Positions 1 to 11,862 are shown, counted from the first letter of the stretch. The stretch is DNA of 64,000 nt from Euphorbia lathyris (GCF_963576675.1 NC_088915.1:3229001-3293000), one strand, 5' to 3'. The notes: generated by a model not told the origin, from the letters alone. A program made the numbers and translations.

Positions 1-736
1 ACTTCTCACTTCCAGGTCAAGCCTTTTCAATCCCAATTCAAAATGAAGGTAAAATTCCCTCCTGAAATGACCTATTAGCTGCTTAAATTTGGTTAAAGTG
101 ATACTCACTTCAACTTGTACAAATCTCCTCTTACATTGGTTAAAGTGATGCTTGCTTCAACAATCTCCTCTTACACTGCCACATAGGAATAATTGTTGTT
201 GATGTATTCAGCCTTTAATTGTTGTTGAAATATTTTTTTTATGAATTGAAGTTGGTAATGCATACTAATGCCTGTCTAATCAAGGACCCTTTGCCATGTA
301 GAACTTGTAGATATCTTGTATAAATTAGTCCAAATGTTTGACTTGTAGATATCTTTCAAATTGTACCAGCTGTTTTTAAATTAGTCCATATCTACATGTA
401 GTTGAACTCCAAAAATCATGTGGAGATCCTTTAGTTTATAGACAGGTACTGTTTCTAGATATAGATGCTGAGTATCTCATTTTTGTGTTTATTTCTTTTT
501 TGAATTCTGTTCTTTCTTGTTTAGCTTACTGATATTGTTTATTGTCTGATTTTCCAGCAAAGCTTACAGCTCATTAGTATTAGTATAGGGCAGCCCATAG
601 TTTGTCCAAGTGATATGGAATACAGCTAATCTTCGCCAACTTCCTTCTCTCTCTCTCTCGATCTTTGGAATGAGTCGATTAATAATCTTCGCCATCTTCC
701 TTCGCCAGGTTCAAATCGCTCTATGGATTTCATCAC
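1..736. other. Left flank, no gene assigned
   Basis: I see no supportable gene here. The first 48 bases could be the end of an exon followed by a GT donor, but the peptide is not recognisable. A short tandem duplication lies at about 94-180: the phrases GGTTAAAGTGAT and CAATCTCCTCTTACA each occur twice. A CT-rich stretch at 641-661 resembles a leader. The segment is continuous with 5795 onward once Copia A is removed, so it may belong to the same captured-fragment block as the P450, PHO1 and PHT1 pieces. Confidence 0.4.
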
Positions 737-905
737 TGTTGAAGAATGCTCACAATGCAATTGAGAGCCAAAACGTAGAGTTTTAATCAGTTAGAGATTT
801 TTACTTTTTTGTCCTTAACATCTCTATATAAACTTGTAATACAATTGGGTTAAAGACATCGAATATAAGTTTCTCTCCATTTTCTCTCAATTTCTTCAAT
901 TAACA
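737..905 (+). repeat. 5' LTR of Copia A
   Basis: This 169-bp LTR starts TGTTGAAGAATGC and ends AATTAACA. It contains a TATATAAA-like box near 826, the probable promoter. It matches 5621-5789 except for two transitions. Confidence 0.96.
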
Positions 906-917
906 TGGTATCAGAGC
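906..917 (+). other. Primer binding site of Copia A (tRNA-iMet)
   Basis: TGGTATCAGAGC lies directly against the LTR end. It is the usual plant Copia primer binding site, complementary to the 3' end of initiator methionine tRNA. Confidence 0.93.
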
Positions 918-977
918 AGGTTTAATCAAGCCTGGGAATTAAGCTTGGGATGATCGATCCGTTGATTTCTGGAAGGA

Positions 978-3900
978 ATGCGTCCTCAGAAGTCAAAATC
1001 AAGATCGTTCGCTGAAATTGTGAGCAATCCTATTGCAGAAACTGATTCTGAAGATTCCGGTGAAAGCTCCGACGAGAATTACAATCGGAGTTCATCTAAC
1101 GTCCATAGCAACTTCAACGAAGAACCGAATCGTGAAAATCAACAACCAGATCTTCATACGGTTGCTACAATGGCAGGAAATTCTCAAACTACTCAGGTAA
1201 CAAGCATCGACAACCCTAGTATGATACTTGTTACAAGTGTGTTGAATGGAAACAATTATATTGCTTGGAAGAGAGCTATGATGTTAGCTCTGAGTGCAAA
1301 ACGAAAATTGAAGTTTATTAAAGAGAATAATGAACCTGCTGATGAGAAATCAGAGGAGTATGCTAAATGGAAATGGGATGATGACCTTGTTTTCTCATGG
1401 ATTCGAAGTTCTTTGACCAAAGAGCTAGCAGATGTATTTCTGTTTGCTAAATCTTCATACTCCTTGTGGCAAGAGATCGAACAAAGATATGGCCAAAGCA
1501 ATGGTCCTTTGATCTATCAATTGAGAAAGGAGATCAGTAGCTTATCTCAAGGAAATCTAAGCCTTGTGGATTATTTCAACAAGATCAAGAGGAGATGGGA
1601 TGAATTGGCTGAAATTAAGCCTTTGTTGAGTTGTACATGTGGAGAAGCAAGAAGGCAGGCTCAGGATCAACTTGAGGAGGAGCAGTTGATGCAGTTTCTT
1701 TCTGGTTTACACATTGATTTTGACAATGTGAGAGAGCAGATCTTGATCCAGGAGCCTCTTCCATCAGTCAACAAAGCTTACTCCATGTTGATGAGGATTG
1801 AAAGGCAGAAGAGTATGAGCAATACTGAGATGAAGGATGATTTTGTGAATTTATCAAAATCTCAAAATAACAAGTCAAACACAAGGAATGGAGGTAAAAA
1901 GTATCAGAATCGTGGTCAATCTAGTGATACTAGCAAAGATGACAAGTTCTACACTCATTGTAAGAAACCTGGCCATGAGAAGGTTGATTGTTTCAAGCTG
2001 GTAGGGTATCCTGATTGGTACAAAGGAAAGAAGAGTGCTCCATACAAGCAGCAAGCTCACATGTCCAAAGAAGAGTCTAATCCTTTGGCTGATACTGACT
2101 CCGAGAATGAGGTGGAGGATAGTAAGATGGAAATGATGATTGAAAGAGCTCTGCAGAAAGCGTTGAAGAACAAAGGGAGCATTGACAACAACAAGCACCA
2201 CGAATTCTCTGCATTTGCTGGAATGAGCTCTGCAGGTAACATACATAAACTTAAATCATTGAAGAATCCTGAATGTGCTTGGATCATTGACTCAGGGGCA
2301 ACAACTCATATGACATATGATGATAACATGATGCATAATGTATCTTTATTATCAAAACAACACAAGAAAGTGTTCTTGCCAACAGGCACGTTTCAAACTG
2401 TGCTGAAGAAAGGAGATATTAACCTTGACAGTGGTCTTATCTTAAAAGATGTATTATATGTGCCAGAATTTAATTATCATTTGCTTTCCGTGGGAAAGTT
2501 ATTGCAAGATCAGAAGATTAGCATTAGATTCTTTGCTAAATTCTGTGTTTTGCAGGACCTAGCAAGTGAGCAAGTTGTTGCTGTAGGGTTTTTGGAGCAA
2601 GGATTATACTTACTCCAAAGGCAGTCTTTCAATAAGGAGATAATAAAGACACATAGTAATACTAGTTCTCTTAATCAAATAAATTGTAGTTTGATTGCCA
2701 AAGATGATAGTTTAGATGTAACTATCTGGCATCAAAGGTTGGGCCACATGTCTAGTAGTGGTATGAAGTATGTAAAGCCATTACAGAATAGAGGAATTGG
2801 ATTTTTTGATGATTTTTCACATTGTGATGTCTGCTTAAGAAGCAAGTCTGTCAGACACTCCTTTTGTAATAGTACTACCAAATCTATGAAATTGCTTGAG
2901 TTAGTTCATATGGATGTATGGGGTCCATATAAGCAAGTTTCTCTCACTGGAGACAGATTTATACTAACTATTGTGGATGATTTCTCTAGAGCAATGTGGA
3001 TTGTTTTGTTCAAGTCTAAAGATCAGGTGCCTAACTTGATTGAGAACTTCATTAAGCTGGTTGAAAACCAGTTTGAAACCAGGATCAAGACAGTAAGAAC
3101 AGATAATGGGACAAAATTCACTAGTCAGAATACACATGTGGTGTTCAAACAGATGGGAATTTTGCACCAGAAATCTTGCATACACACTCCCCAACAAAAT
3201 GGGATTGTAGAAAGAAGGCATAGAAGCTTAACTACTGTTGCAAGAGCCTTGTTAAAACAAGGACACCTATCTCATAAGTTTTGGGGAGAGGCAATGTTGC
3301 ATGCAACCACCCTGATAAACTTATTTCCCACCAAACTTTTAGGTTGGAAGACTCCTTATGAGATGCTTTACAAGAAGGAGCCTGAGTATGGGAAGTTGAA
3401 GGTTTTTGGCTGCACTGCTTATGCAGTTGACACAGATGTAAAAAGAGGCAAGTTTGATGATAGAGCTTTCAAAAGCATCTACTTGGGAGAATCTCCAGGG
3501 CAAAAAGGCTGGAAATTATACAACCTGCAAACACATAAAATCTATGTGTCCAGGGATGTTCACTTTATTGAGAATGATTTTGTGTTTGCTAATTCTTCAT
3601 CTGTTTTAGCAGGAAAAGATTATAAGCAGTTGTCATCAGATACAACTATGTATGAGCAATTCACAGAAGTCCCCATTACGGTAGCAGACCACATGAACAA
3701 TGACAGTACTACACCTGAAGAAAGTACTATTGAAGCAGATTCTAGTGCAGAAGTTACAAGGGTTGAAACTGCTCCAGAAAAAGAGCATGTTGCACCAGAG
3801 GTAGCAGTAGACGATGTTGTAGAAGACGTTGTGACTGAAGATGTACCAGTGCTGAGAAGGTCAGGCAGAAGCATTAAACCTCCAGCCTGGACATCAGATT

Positions 3901-5594
3901 TCGTTAAATGTGCTACTCATAGTGCTAAAAGGATGGAGATGCCACCTTACATAGACGATCATGCTGCATTTTTACTCAATATAGCCAAAATACCTGAACC
4001 AAGCTTTTATGCAGAAGCTAGTAGAGATCCCAATTGGGTTCAGGCAATGCAGGCAGAATTGGATGCACTTGAAAGAAATGAAACATGGGCTATGTGCACA
4101 CTTCCAAAGGGAAAGAAAGCAATATCATCCATGTGGGTTCTCAAAGTGAAGTATAAAGCAGATGGCAGTTTAGACAAGTACAAGGCAAGACTTGTAGCAA
4201 AAGGGTACAATCAGAAGTTTGGGATTGATTACCATGACAGTTTTGCACCGGTTGCTAAAGTTGTTACAGTTAGAATGATCATAGCGCTAGCTGCTCATTT
4301 CTAATGGGAAATTTACCAGGTGGATGTAAACAATGCATATCTGCATGGTTACATTGAAGAAGAACTTTACATGCAACCACCTGAAGGGTATAATGCTAAA
4401 CCTGGAGAAGTTTGCAAGCTCAGAAAGTCACTCTATGGGTTGAAGCATGCAGGAAGACAGTGGAACAAGATGTTCACTGATACATTAGTCAGTATGGGGT
4501 TTCAAAGATCCATTCATGACTACTGCTTGTTCACCAAGAGGGTTGGTGGAGATTTAGTTGTGTTGGTTGTGTATGTTGATGATGTATTGTTGACAGGTAC
4601 TTCTGTGTACATGATCAATGATGTGAAAGCAGCTTTAGATAAAGCTTTTACTATCAAAGATATGGGGGTTGCAAAGTATTTTTTGGGTGTAGAGTTATCC
4701 AGGTCAGAGGAAGGCTATGTGATATCTCAACAAAAATACATCAATGACATGATTTCTGAAGCAGGTTTGCAGGATGTCGAAGCTGTGTCAAGTCCACTCC
4801 CAGCAGGGATTGATTTCTCAGCTGACAGTCCACCAATAAAAAATAGTGATTAATACAGGAGGATCATAGGTAAACTACTTTACCTAGGATTCACCAGACC
4901 TGACATCAGTTACACAACTCAACAGTTGAGTCAGTTCCTTCAAAAACCAACTAAGGTACATTTTAATGCAGCTGTGCATGTGTTGAAGTACCTAAAAGGT
5001 ACTGCTACTATGGGAGTGTTATATGCTAAAGATTCTAGTTTAGCATTAAGAGCCTTTTGCAATAATGATTTTGAGGAACAACTCAAAAAAGACAGGTTGA
5101 AGATGACTGCTTTTAGTGATGCTGATTGGGCAAGATGTAAGGAGACTAGGAGGTCAGTGGGAGGCTATTGCATTTTCTTAGGAAAATCATTGGTTTCCTG
5201 GAAAGCTAAGAAACAGCCAACAGTCAGCAAATCATCTGCTGAGGCAGAATATAGGGCTATGGCCACTGCATCTTGTGAAGTGAAATGGATCACATTTCTG
5301 TTGAAAGAGTTACAGTTAAATGTGGAGAAGCCTATCCCTTTGTACTGTGACAACACTGCTGCAATTCACATTGCAGAAAATCCAGTCTTTCACGAGCGCA
5401 CCAAACACTTAGACATAGATTGTCACATAGTGAGAGAACACTTGCTGAGTGGACTATTGAAAACTCCCTTCATCAGTTCTGAAGAACAGTTGGCATTTAT
5501 ACTGACAAAACCCCTCAATTATAAACAAATGCTTCCGGTTATTGAGAAGATGGGAATTGTTAATTGTCACAAAATTAGATCACTCAATAAGTGA
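978..5594 (+). pseudogene. Copia A gag-pol polyprotein, two in-frame stops
   Basis: One continuous frame of about 1,538 codons, broken only by TAA at 4302-4304 and 4851-4853. In order it shows a gag region (residues about 75-280), a zinc knuckle near 325-337, protease DSGATTH (Asp 438), a GAG-pre-integrase motif (RLGHM), integrase with Asp 646, Asp 709 and Glu 745 (35-residue Asp-Glu spacing), reverse transcriptase with YVDD at about 1199, and RNase H with the copia CDNTAAIHIAENPVFHER segment. The polyprotein would make RNA-containing particles and a cDNA copy for integration. Oddities: the first zinc-knuckle Cys is Tyr 325, and both stops fall inside or just after the reverse transcriptase. 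The second stop fits CAA to TAA. The start at 978 is the first ATG after the primer site and is plausible, not proven. Confidence 0.95.
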
Positions 5595-5610
5595 ATATAA
5601 TTGCATTGGT

Positions 5611-5620
5611 GAAGAGGGGG
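5611..5620 (+). other. Polypurine tract of Copia A
   Basis: GAAGAGGGGG sits directly before the 3' LTR, the position expected for the plus-strand primer of reverse transcription. Confidence 0.85.
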
Positions 5621-5789
5621 TGTTGAAGAATGCTCACAATGCAATTGAGAGCCAAAACGCAGAGTTTTAATCAGTTAGAGATTTTTACTTTTTTGTCCTT
5701 AACATCTCTATATAAACTTGTAATACAATTGGGTTAAAGACATCGAATATAAGTTTCTCTCCATTTTCTCTCAATTTCTTCGATTAACA
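5621..5789 (+). repeat. 3' LTR of Copia A
   Basis: This 169-bp copy of 737-905 differs by T/C in the first third and A/G near the end. The target duplication ATCAC follows at 5790-5794. Confidence 0.96.
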
Positions 5790-5794
5790 ATCAC

Positions 5795-6439
5795 CCATTC
5801 GATTCATGTCTGCAGGAGGTATGAATTATCGTTCTTATTCTTCTTCTCAATCGTTTTCTTCTTCGTAACTGTTCTTTTTGTGGATTAAAACTCTGATTTC
5901 ACAAAACCTAAATAGAATTTCACTATTCAGGTTTCTTCATTTTGTCTTCAATCCTCTCTTTCTCTCTCATAGTCAATGTTCTTATATTCAATCTTCATTT
6001 TACTTCCAGTTCAGGTTCCAGTCCTTGTAACCTACCATGGATTGTTTCAATTAGGTTTCAGATTTTCAGTTTTCGTTTTTTTTGCTTTCTTTTTGTTCTT
6101 ATCGATTTTATTCTTCTTCATCTTATCTCTATTCTTCTTATTTCCTTTTTTTAGAGTAACTCTGATTGCACAAAACATAAATTCTCAATCCTCGTGATTT
6201 ATTGGTCTCAGTAGCTGCATGCAGGACATTGGGCGTTGGCTTTTCGAAAGTAAGTGTGGGGATACCGAGCGTCTATGAGAAGCCCAACTGGGGCTAGACC
6301 CTATTCAATGCAAGGTTTATTCTGAAGGTTAATCAAAAGGTAATGGTATAGTTTATATAGTAGAACTAACGTTTCTTATATTTTGCAATTTTAGAATTTG
6401 CCATTTGTAACACAAGAATTCTAATTATTATGATTACAG
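5795..6439 (+). other. T-rich stretch upstream of P450 fragment
   Basis: No reading frame here is convincing. It continues the 1-736 sequence across the Copia A insertion. The pyrimidine-rich composition and the acceptor-like TTACAG at 6434-6439 fit an intron or leader before the P450 exon. Confidence 0.4.
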
Positions 6440-6892
6440 AGAGAACTAAGAGCAGGTGGCATAAAAGGACCTTCTTACAATTTCTTCCACGCAAACCCCA
6501 AGGATATTGTTAAAATTGGAAAGGAGCTATGGCCACTTCCATGGAATTATCAGATCATCAAGTATTTTATGAAGTTCAGCCTCATTTTTACTATGGACCA
6601 AGCAATATGGTAACTTCTTTTTGCTGTTAATTAAGGCAATTAAGTTATAATCTTTGGTCTTAATTGGGGCTTATTGGATGCAGGAAAGAACTTTGTGCAG
6701 TGGCTAGGTCCAAAACCTCAACTGATAGCTATTGATACTCATCTGGCTAAACAGATTCTGTACGACCAAGAATTATACCCTAAACCTGAATTTGAATCTT
6801 ATGTTAAAAGGATGTTTGGAGATGGACTAGTTAGGTAAATGGAACTCCCAAAGAAAACTGGCCAATCATGCCTTTCATAGAGATAACTTGAA
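6440..6892 (+). pseudogene. Cytochrome P450 fragment (CYP72 clan, CYP721-like)
   Basis: Two exon-like blocks. The first (6440-6609, after an AG acceptor and before a GT donor) reads RELRAGGIKGPSYNF and resembles the region after the membrane anchor of CYP72-clan enzymes. The second (6684-6892) reads GKNFVQWLGPKPQLIAID, then FGDGLV, then QRKLANHAFHRDNLK, which are hallmark N-terminal-half segments of this clan. P450s are ER-bound monooxygenases, but the oxygen-binding and heme-Cys regions are absent. There is a frameshift inside the first block and another after FGDGLV near 6834. The exon-intron structure is retained, so this is a genomic fragment and not a retrocopy. CYP721 is my best family guess; the clan is more secure. 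Confidence 0.8.
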
Positions 6893-8027
6893 GGTAATCA
6901 TATATTTTTCTGGCCAATAGCTATTGTTGCATCGACTTTAGATTCTTTACTTGATCTAATGGCTGGTGGTATACTTTGGTTCACTCATGTTTCTATGAAA
7001 AACATATATATTTACAAATACCCTGTTATGGCTACACTTGGTATGTTGTTTGCCCTCACTCTGCTTTTCGCTTCAGTTTATTATATCTTTCATTGTTGTT
7101 ATTGATAGTGAACATCTTCACTGATTATGAACATGTTACCTCATCATTCAACCTGTTTAGCTTGTTGTTTTACAGAAAATATACATATTATGTGGAATGA
7201 TACCATGGTAAAGTCTCACTTTGATATTATACATGCTACTAGCAGAGTTGAACTTGCTGCTCTTATTTCCAATTAGATTGGCTTATGACTGTCATACTTC
7301 AGACCTGAAATGAAAGAGAGAAAAATATTTTGAATTATTTGTCATTCTAATCATGTTTTTAGAAGCATTCTAGGTGTTAGTCTCTCAAATGAGTATAAGC
7401 TTTATTAAGCATTCTAGGGCATCCAGGCGCTGTGACACTTCACAAACTTATGTCTGTTTTTCTATTCAACATTGCAGCTAGCAGGAGTTCAATGTGCTGG
7501 GAACCCACACTTTTGTGTGAATGAGGGTGGATCATATCAAGAAGAGGGGCAGAAGAACACTAAAGGTTACATTTGAGGCAAGGTATGTGTCATATGTGAA
7601 TGTACAACACTGAAATAATGTCATCCGTATTTTGGCATTCATTGATCGTTGGGTTGCTTTTCAGGTGGGAATGAAGCTGGTTTGCACTTTCTTATCACTA
7701 CCCGTTCCTTCTAAATCATCAAATGTTTCTGGAGAACAATTTAGCAGTATGACAAGTAGAATTGTCCCTGGCTATCTTGAGCACAGAGAACACTTCTAAA
7801 GATTCTATTAGTTGGATACATTGGATCTGGGACAAGCACTATTTTTAAGCAGGTAGTTAAAATAAAGTAGTGGTTTTAGACTTGTGGCTCAGAGATGATT
7901 TAATCTTGAAGAATAAGGCCATCTACTACATTTCCATTGTGATTTTTCACCCAATTTATGTCATTTCAACATTAAAAAGTATGCACATTTCGAGTTTTCG
8001 ACTAATTACAACATGGAATTGCTGCAG
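6893..8027. other. No recognised gene
   Basis: After the P450 donor site I find no further P450 exons (no I-helix, EXXR or heme motif). The sequence is AT-rich with short frames only. It separates the P450 fragment from the PHO1-like fragment and may be a junction of captured pieces. Confidence 0.4.
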
Positions 8028-8313
8028 GCCTTGAACTATATTGATGCCATTCCTGGAATCCTCCTCCTTGTAAGTATATATTCTTCCTTAATTTATCCTC
8101 ATTTTCAATTTCATCACTTAAACTTGTGCTTAATTAATCATACATTTTCAATCACTTTTCCAGATTTTCTTGGCCTTGCTCATTTGCCCTTTTGACTTCT
8201 TTTATCGACCTACTAGTTACTGCTTCCTTCGTGTTCTTCGCAACATAGTCTACTCTTCATTTTATAAGGTTCTAATGGTCGACTTTTTCATGGCTGATCA
8301 ACTTACTAGCCAG
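8028..8313 (+). pseudogene. PHO1-like (EXS domain) two-exon fragment
   Basis: Exon 8028-8069 (AG before, GT after) reads ALNYIDAIPGILLL. Exon 8164-8313 reads [20 protein letters not shown], then RVLRNIV, then [13 protein letters not shown] before a GTGAGG donor. The DFF(L/M)ADQLTSQ motif is the signature of the EXS domain in PHO1/XPR1-family phosphate exporters, and the wording is closest to the PHO1;H10 type. Frames are open and both introns keep GT-AG ends. Only about 64 codons remain: no SPX domain and no rest of EXS. It is a fragment next to P450 and PHT1 fragments, so capture by a transposon is likely. Confidence 0.82.
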
Positions 8314-8676
8314 GTGAGGAGGAAGCAAATGTCAATGTAGAAAGTTATGGAAATGACCATCTTGGAGTACTCATGGTGAGTTGATTTGTTGATTGTTACG
8401 ATTTAAACTGACATTCTTATATGAAACTTAGTCTAATTCTCCTACTTTCTGAGTCTTTATTTATTAAGCCTATTTTTTATGAGATTTTGTAGGCTGAAAT
8501 GCTGAAACTATTTTTCTGAGTCTTTATGGAAATGACGATGCTAATGCTATTGTTCAAGGAGCTCAGTGGAAACTTACTCGTAGTCAACAAATAAATTTAG
8601 GTCGATTTCTATGTTATTGAACTACTTTTGGTTATGTTTCCAGATTTTGTTAATTTTAGTTATAATTTTGAGAATA
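8314..8676. other. Spacer between PHO1-like and PHT1-like fragments
   Basis: AT-rich, with no coding motif that I recognise. Confidence 0.4.
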
Positions 8677-8760
8677 TCTGTCAATGCTGTTGCACTCTGT
8701 AGAACTTTGGCTGGCCAGCTCTTCTTCGGGTGGCTCGGCGACAAATTTCCACTCCGATAG
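8677..8760 (+). pseudogene. PHT1-type phosphate transporter fragment
   Basis: The frame reads [20 protein letters not shown] followed by GDK and ends in a stop after 27 codons. [14 protein letters not shown] is the conserved segment spanning the first helices of PHT1 proton/phosphate symporters of the major facilitator superfamily. The following conserved GRK segment is missing, so the fragment is cut within the exon. It sits 360 bp after a piece of an unrelated phosphate exporter and just before the CACTA terminus, which suggests it is cargo of that element. Confidence 0.7.
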
Positions 8761-8889
8761 ACTAGTATCTCGCACCAAGACACGGGAGGAGTGGGTTCTC
8801 GATGATGGATCCACCAAGCATACTGTTGCAATTGATCATTTGTTATTGACATGATGTAAATTGTAATAACGTGTTTGCTTCCTCAGATT

Positions 8890-9232
8890 GAGGCTGCAAT
8901 CCCAAAATAATTGATATGAATTTCGACAGAAATTTCGTCGGTAAATTTATATTTGGTTACTAAAATTTTAGCGACGGATTACCGACTGAATTTCAGTCGG
9001 TATTTTTTTTAAATGAAAATGGATGCTAGAGGCGGTTTAAACCGCGTGTAGAAAAGCGCCCCTACTGAAAAACCTTACCCCGCGCCTTTGTAAAACCGTC
9101 GGTAAAGTAGCAACAGCAGCAATAACAACACTTTTCCGACGGTTACAAAACCGTCGGTACTATTTGTAGCGACGGTTAAAACCGTCGCTACAGTAGAAAA
9201 ATTTCGTCGGTAAATACCTTTTTTTTGTAGTG
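8890..9232 (+). mobile_element. CACTA-1: right terminus (left end not in window)
   Basis: The end reads TTTTTTTTGTAGTG at 9219-9232, the complement of a CACTACAAAAAA terminus. Before it lies a subterminal block of repeated CGTCGGT/ACCGACG words, some paired as hairpins (for example GTAGCGACGGTT with AACCGTCGCTAC). This is the usual structure of a CACTA (En/Spm) end, where transposase binds. I find no matching left end between 1 and 8900, so the element either extends beyond the window with the gene fragments as cargo, or its left end is lost. Confidence 0.75.
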
Positions 9233-9234
9233 TT

Positions 9235-9307
9235 TATATGGTCTAAATGAATATTTTTGTGTTTAATACATTTATGTGTATTGAAGCTTAGCTATACAAG
9301 TAAGCAA
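9235..9307 (+). repeat. Duplicate of 35869-35941
   Basis: About 73 bp directly after the CACTA-1 end match 35869-35941 with very few differences (shared words TATATGGTCTAAATG and TAGCTATACAAGTAAGCAA). At the second site there is no CACTA end, so it resembles an empty site. There this sequence lies downstream of an F-box pseudogene. Confidence 0.8.
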
Positions 9308-9747
9308 TTGTACCCTAATGTTATGTAAGGTTAATTAGATTCAGAGTGACAACAATAAGTGCTTTCTTCATTTTATTTATCTGAATTTTCTGCAACAGAG
9401 AACCTCTTGTCCAATTTACAGATTAAAAGTTTCTTTACTTGTATTGCTCAAATAATACTAAGGAAAATTAAGGTAAAAAACTGAAAAAATGAAAAAAGAA
9501 GCTTTCTCAAAGGTGTAATCGCAGGCCGAAATGAATGAATTTAGCAAAAAATGGCAATGTCATTGGGCAACAGTGATTCTTGCTAGATGGCCCTTACTAC
9601 CCAAAATAGGCTTAGAAAAAGCAAAAAACGGAACCTCAAAAAGACTAAAAAATTTGAAAACTACCATTAATCATCAAGATTTATCAAATTGTTCTCAGAA
9701 CTTGTAATCTAATTCTCCTACCGCATCATGTACGGACTATTTTGTGG
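9308..9747. other. AT-rich spacer, nothing recognised
   Basis: I see no coding or structural signal beyond A-rich runs. Confidence 0.4.
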
Positions 9748-10276
9748 GCTGTTAAGATTGACGATGATCATAGAAGAATGGAAATCAACATTAAGTTACA
9801 TTAGCATATGAGGTGTTAGATGAAAGTTTTATGACCAACATTGATAAGCATATCAGAATCAATATCTTAGAAAGTATGGTCAATAGTCAAGGGTAAAGTA
9901 GAATTTTGATCAGTTTTAGGAGAAAGAAAAGATCAATAAATAATTATTCGGTTTTTAAATCATTTCATTTTGTACAGATCAAATGTTCTTTTCGAGTATC
10001 AAAGGAAAGTATAGACGTTGTTAAAGTTTGTCCTTGCTAAATTTGATCTGTACAGGATGAAATGATTTAAAATTCAATAATTATTTATTGATCTTTCTCT
10101 TAAAACTGATCAAAATTCTACTTTACCCTGGACTATTGACCATTTTTTTCTAAGATATTGATTCTGGTATGCTTATCAATGTTGGTTATAAAACTTTCAT
10201 CTAATACCTCATATGCTAATACAAATTTGATGTTGATTTTCATTCTTATATGACCATAGTCAATCTCAACAGCCTC
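9748..10276. repeat. Long imperfect foldback (inverted repeat)
   Basis: The left arm, about 9748-9984, is the imperfect reverse complement of the right arm, about 10044-10276. Matching landmarks are GATCAAAATTCTACTTTACC in the right arm and GGTAAAGTAGAATTTTGATC in the left. The loop is about 60 bp. The outer ends pair GCTGTTAAGATTGAC with its near complement at 10262-10276. A minus-strand frame of 67 codons runs through the right arm but matches nothing I know. It could be a foldback or MITE element, or a source of hairpin small RNA. Confidence 0.85.
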
Positions 10277-11852
10277 CATTTTTCCGATTAGGCTCAATGA
10301 ATATCCTTCCTTTATTGGATTTTTAACTCTAATCATACCCTGGACTTCTAGGCACCTTCAATACCATGACTTGACATGCCCAATCTTTCCATGTTCCTCC
10401 ATCTCTTTGCTCCCTAAAACATAAAATGCACAAGCTTCATAATGAGTAATCAAGTACTCAAGCACCCGTTGTACTAGCATGACAAAAAAGAGAGATAAAA
10501 TAGTATGAGTAAACTAACTAAAAAAAGGATACTAACCCTACAAAAATTTTAAAAAAATTAACACTAGGAAATATTATCTTACTAATTAAAATTTTGTTTC
10601 TAAATGTCATAGTACAAACTTTGCTTTAGCTCTCTTGTTTCTGTTTGGGAAAACTTAATTTTGATAGACGTGCACATTATATTTTTGGATACTTTTAGCT
10701 CCACCCAGGAAACTTTATAAAATTTTGATCTTTTTTACTCATAACAATAACAATTTAATAAGTCATCTCAAAATGATGGAAATTTTTGATAAATCAAGCT
10801 TTTATGATATAACAAACACATATCAATGTAAAGTCACACTTAATCTGAGGTTTTTTACACTTAACTTTTCTAATTATAGAATTTTAACAAACTATCAGAC
10901 ACGAAAAAAATGATTGTTATGTATCGTGTGTGAGTCTAAATATAGGAAAATGGCATATAACAGTGACTTTGTTAATACAAAACTTCAGTTAAGTGAAAAC
11001 AACACCTAATGTTTAGTAACCATGGGTGCATGTAACCCCTCAATTAACTTAATTACAATGAATATTCTCACTAAAATGGGATATGCCTTATGAAATTCGT
11101 AACCCAATGACACATGGAAGATTGTTGTTGAAATATATTTTTAATCATGGTATTACGCCATATTATTAAATATGGGACCACGCCATATATTACAATATTT
11201 CCAAATACACCATGCTGTTAAAAATTTATATATGCTACACAGATGTGTTCAATATCAAATTTGGATTTTATTACCTTGACATCATTGTTCGAATTCAAAT
11301 GATGTGAGTTTTTCTTCAAGTTTCTCAGATTTTTTAGTTATTTTACTAAATTTTTTTTGTCAGACCTTTGTTTGTAAGGGAGTGATTCACAACGAATCCC
11401 ACCACAATTGTAGCTAGAATTTGGCACATCTTTTTTTTAAAGGAAAGAAAAAGCCAAAGAGAAAGAGAGTTTTTCATTTTTCTATATTAGAAAATTATTA
11501 TTTACTTATTTATTTAATCTTACTGTTGGGAATAAAGAAGGAAAGGAGCCTTCATCAAATTATACCCAAACCACTATATGGAAAATAAGAGTTAATCAAG
11601 GAAATAAAAAAAAGGACTGATTTCTAATTCCAATTCAATGTTTTAACTCAAGAGTAATTTGACAGATTAGGTAATGAAATACTAAATTATAGCCTAGCTT
11701 ATGGATAGTATTTTTCTCCTATTATTTTTATAATAAATCTCTTAAAAATTATTATTTTAAGCATTTTTATTTTCATTTGGGAAGAATTATTATAAAAAGA
11801 AAATTCTTTTTTAATGAAAAAAATCAAAAGATAATTAAGTGAGAGAAAGGAG
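10277..11852. other. AT-rich intergenic DNA
   Basis: No gene, RNA or transposon terminus is recognised. Short frames only. Confidence 0.45.
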
Positions 11853-11862
11853 ATATAAGTTA

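Larger units (their letters stand above)
737..5789 (+). mobile_element. Copia A: complete Ty1/copia LTR retrotransposon
   Basis: This 5,053-bp element has two 169-bp LTRs that begin TG and end CA. It is flanked by a perfect 5-bp target duplication, ATCAC, at 732-736 and 5790-5794. A primer binding site complementary to initiator Met tRNA follows the 5' LTR and a purine tract precedes the 3' LTR. The two LTRs differ at only two sites, both transitions (about 1.2 percent), so the insertion is recent. Inside is one gag-pol reading frame in Copia order (protease, integrase, reverse transcriptase, RNase H), interrupted by two TAA codons. The copy is therefore probably not autonomous. Confidence 0.97.

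Noticed and set aside
8622..8852. 76-codon minus-strand frame opposite the PHT1 fragment
   Set aside because: It is the shadow of the PHT1-like exon, which has recognisable family text on the plus strand.
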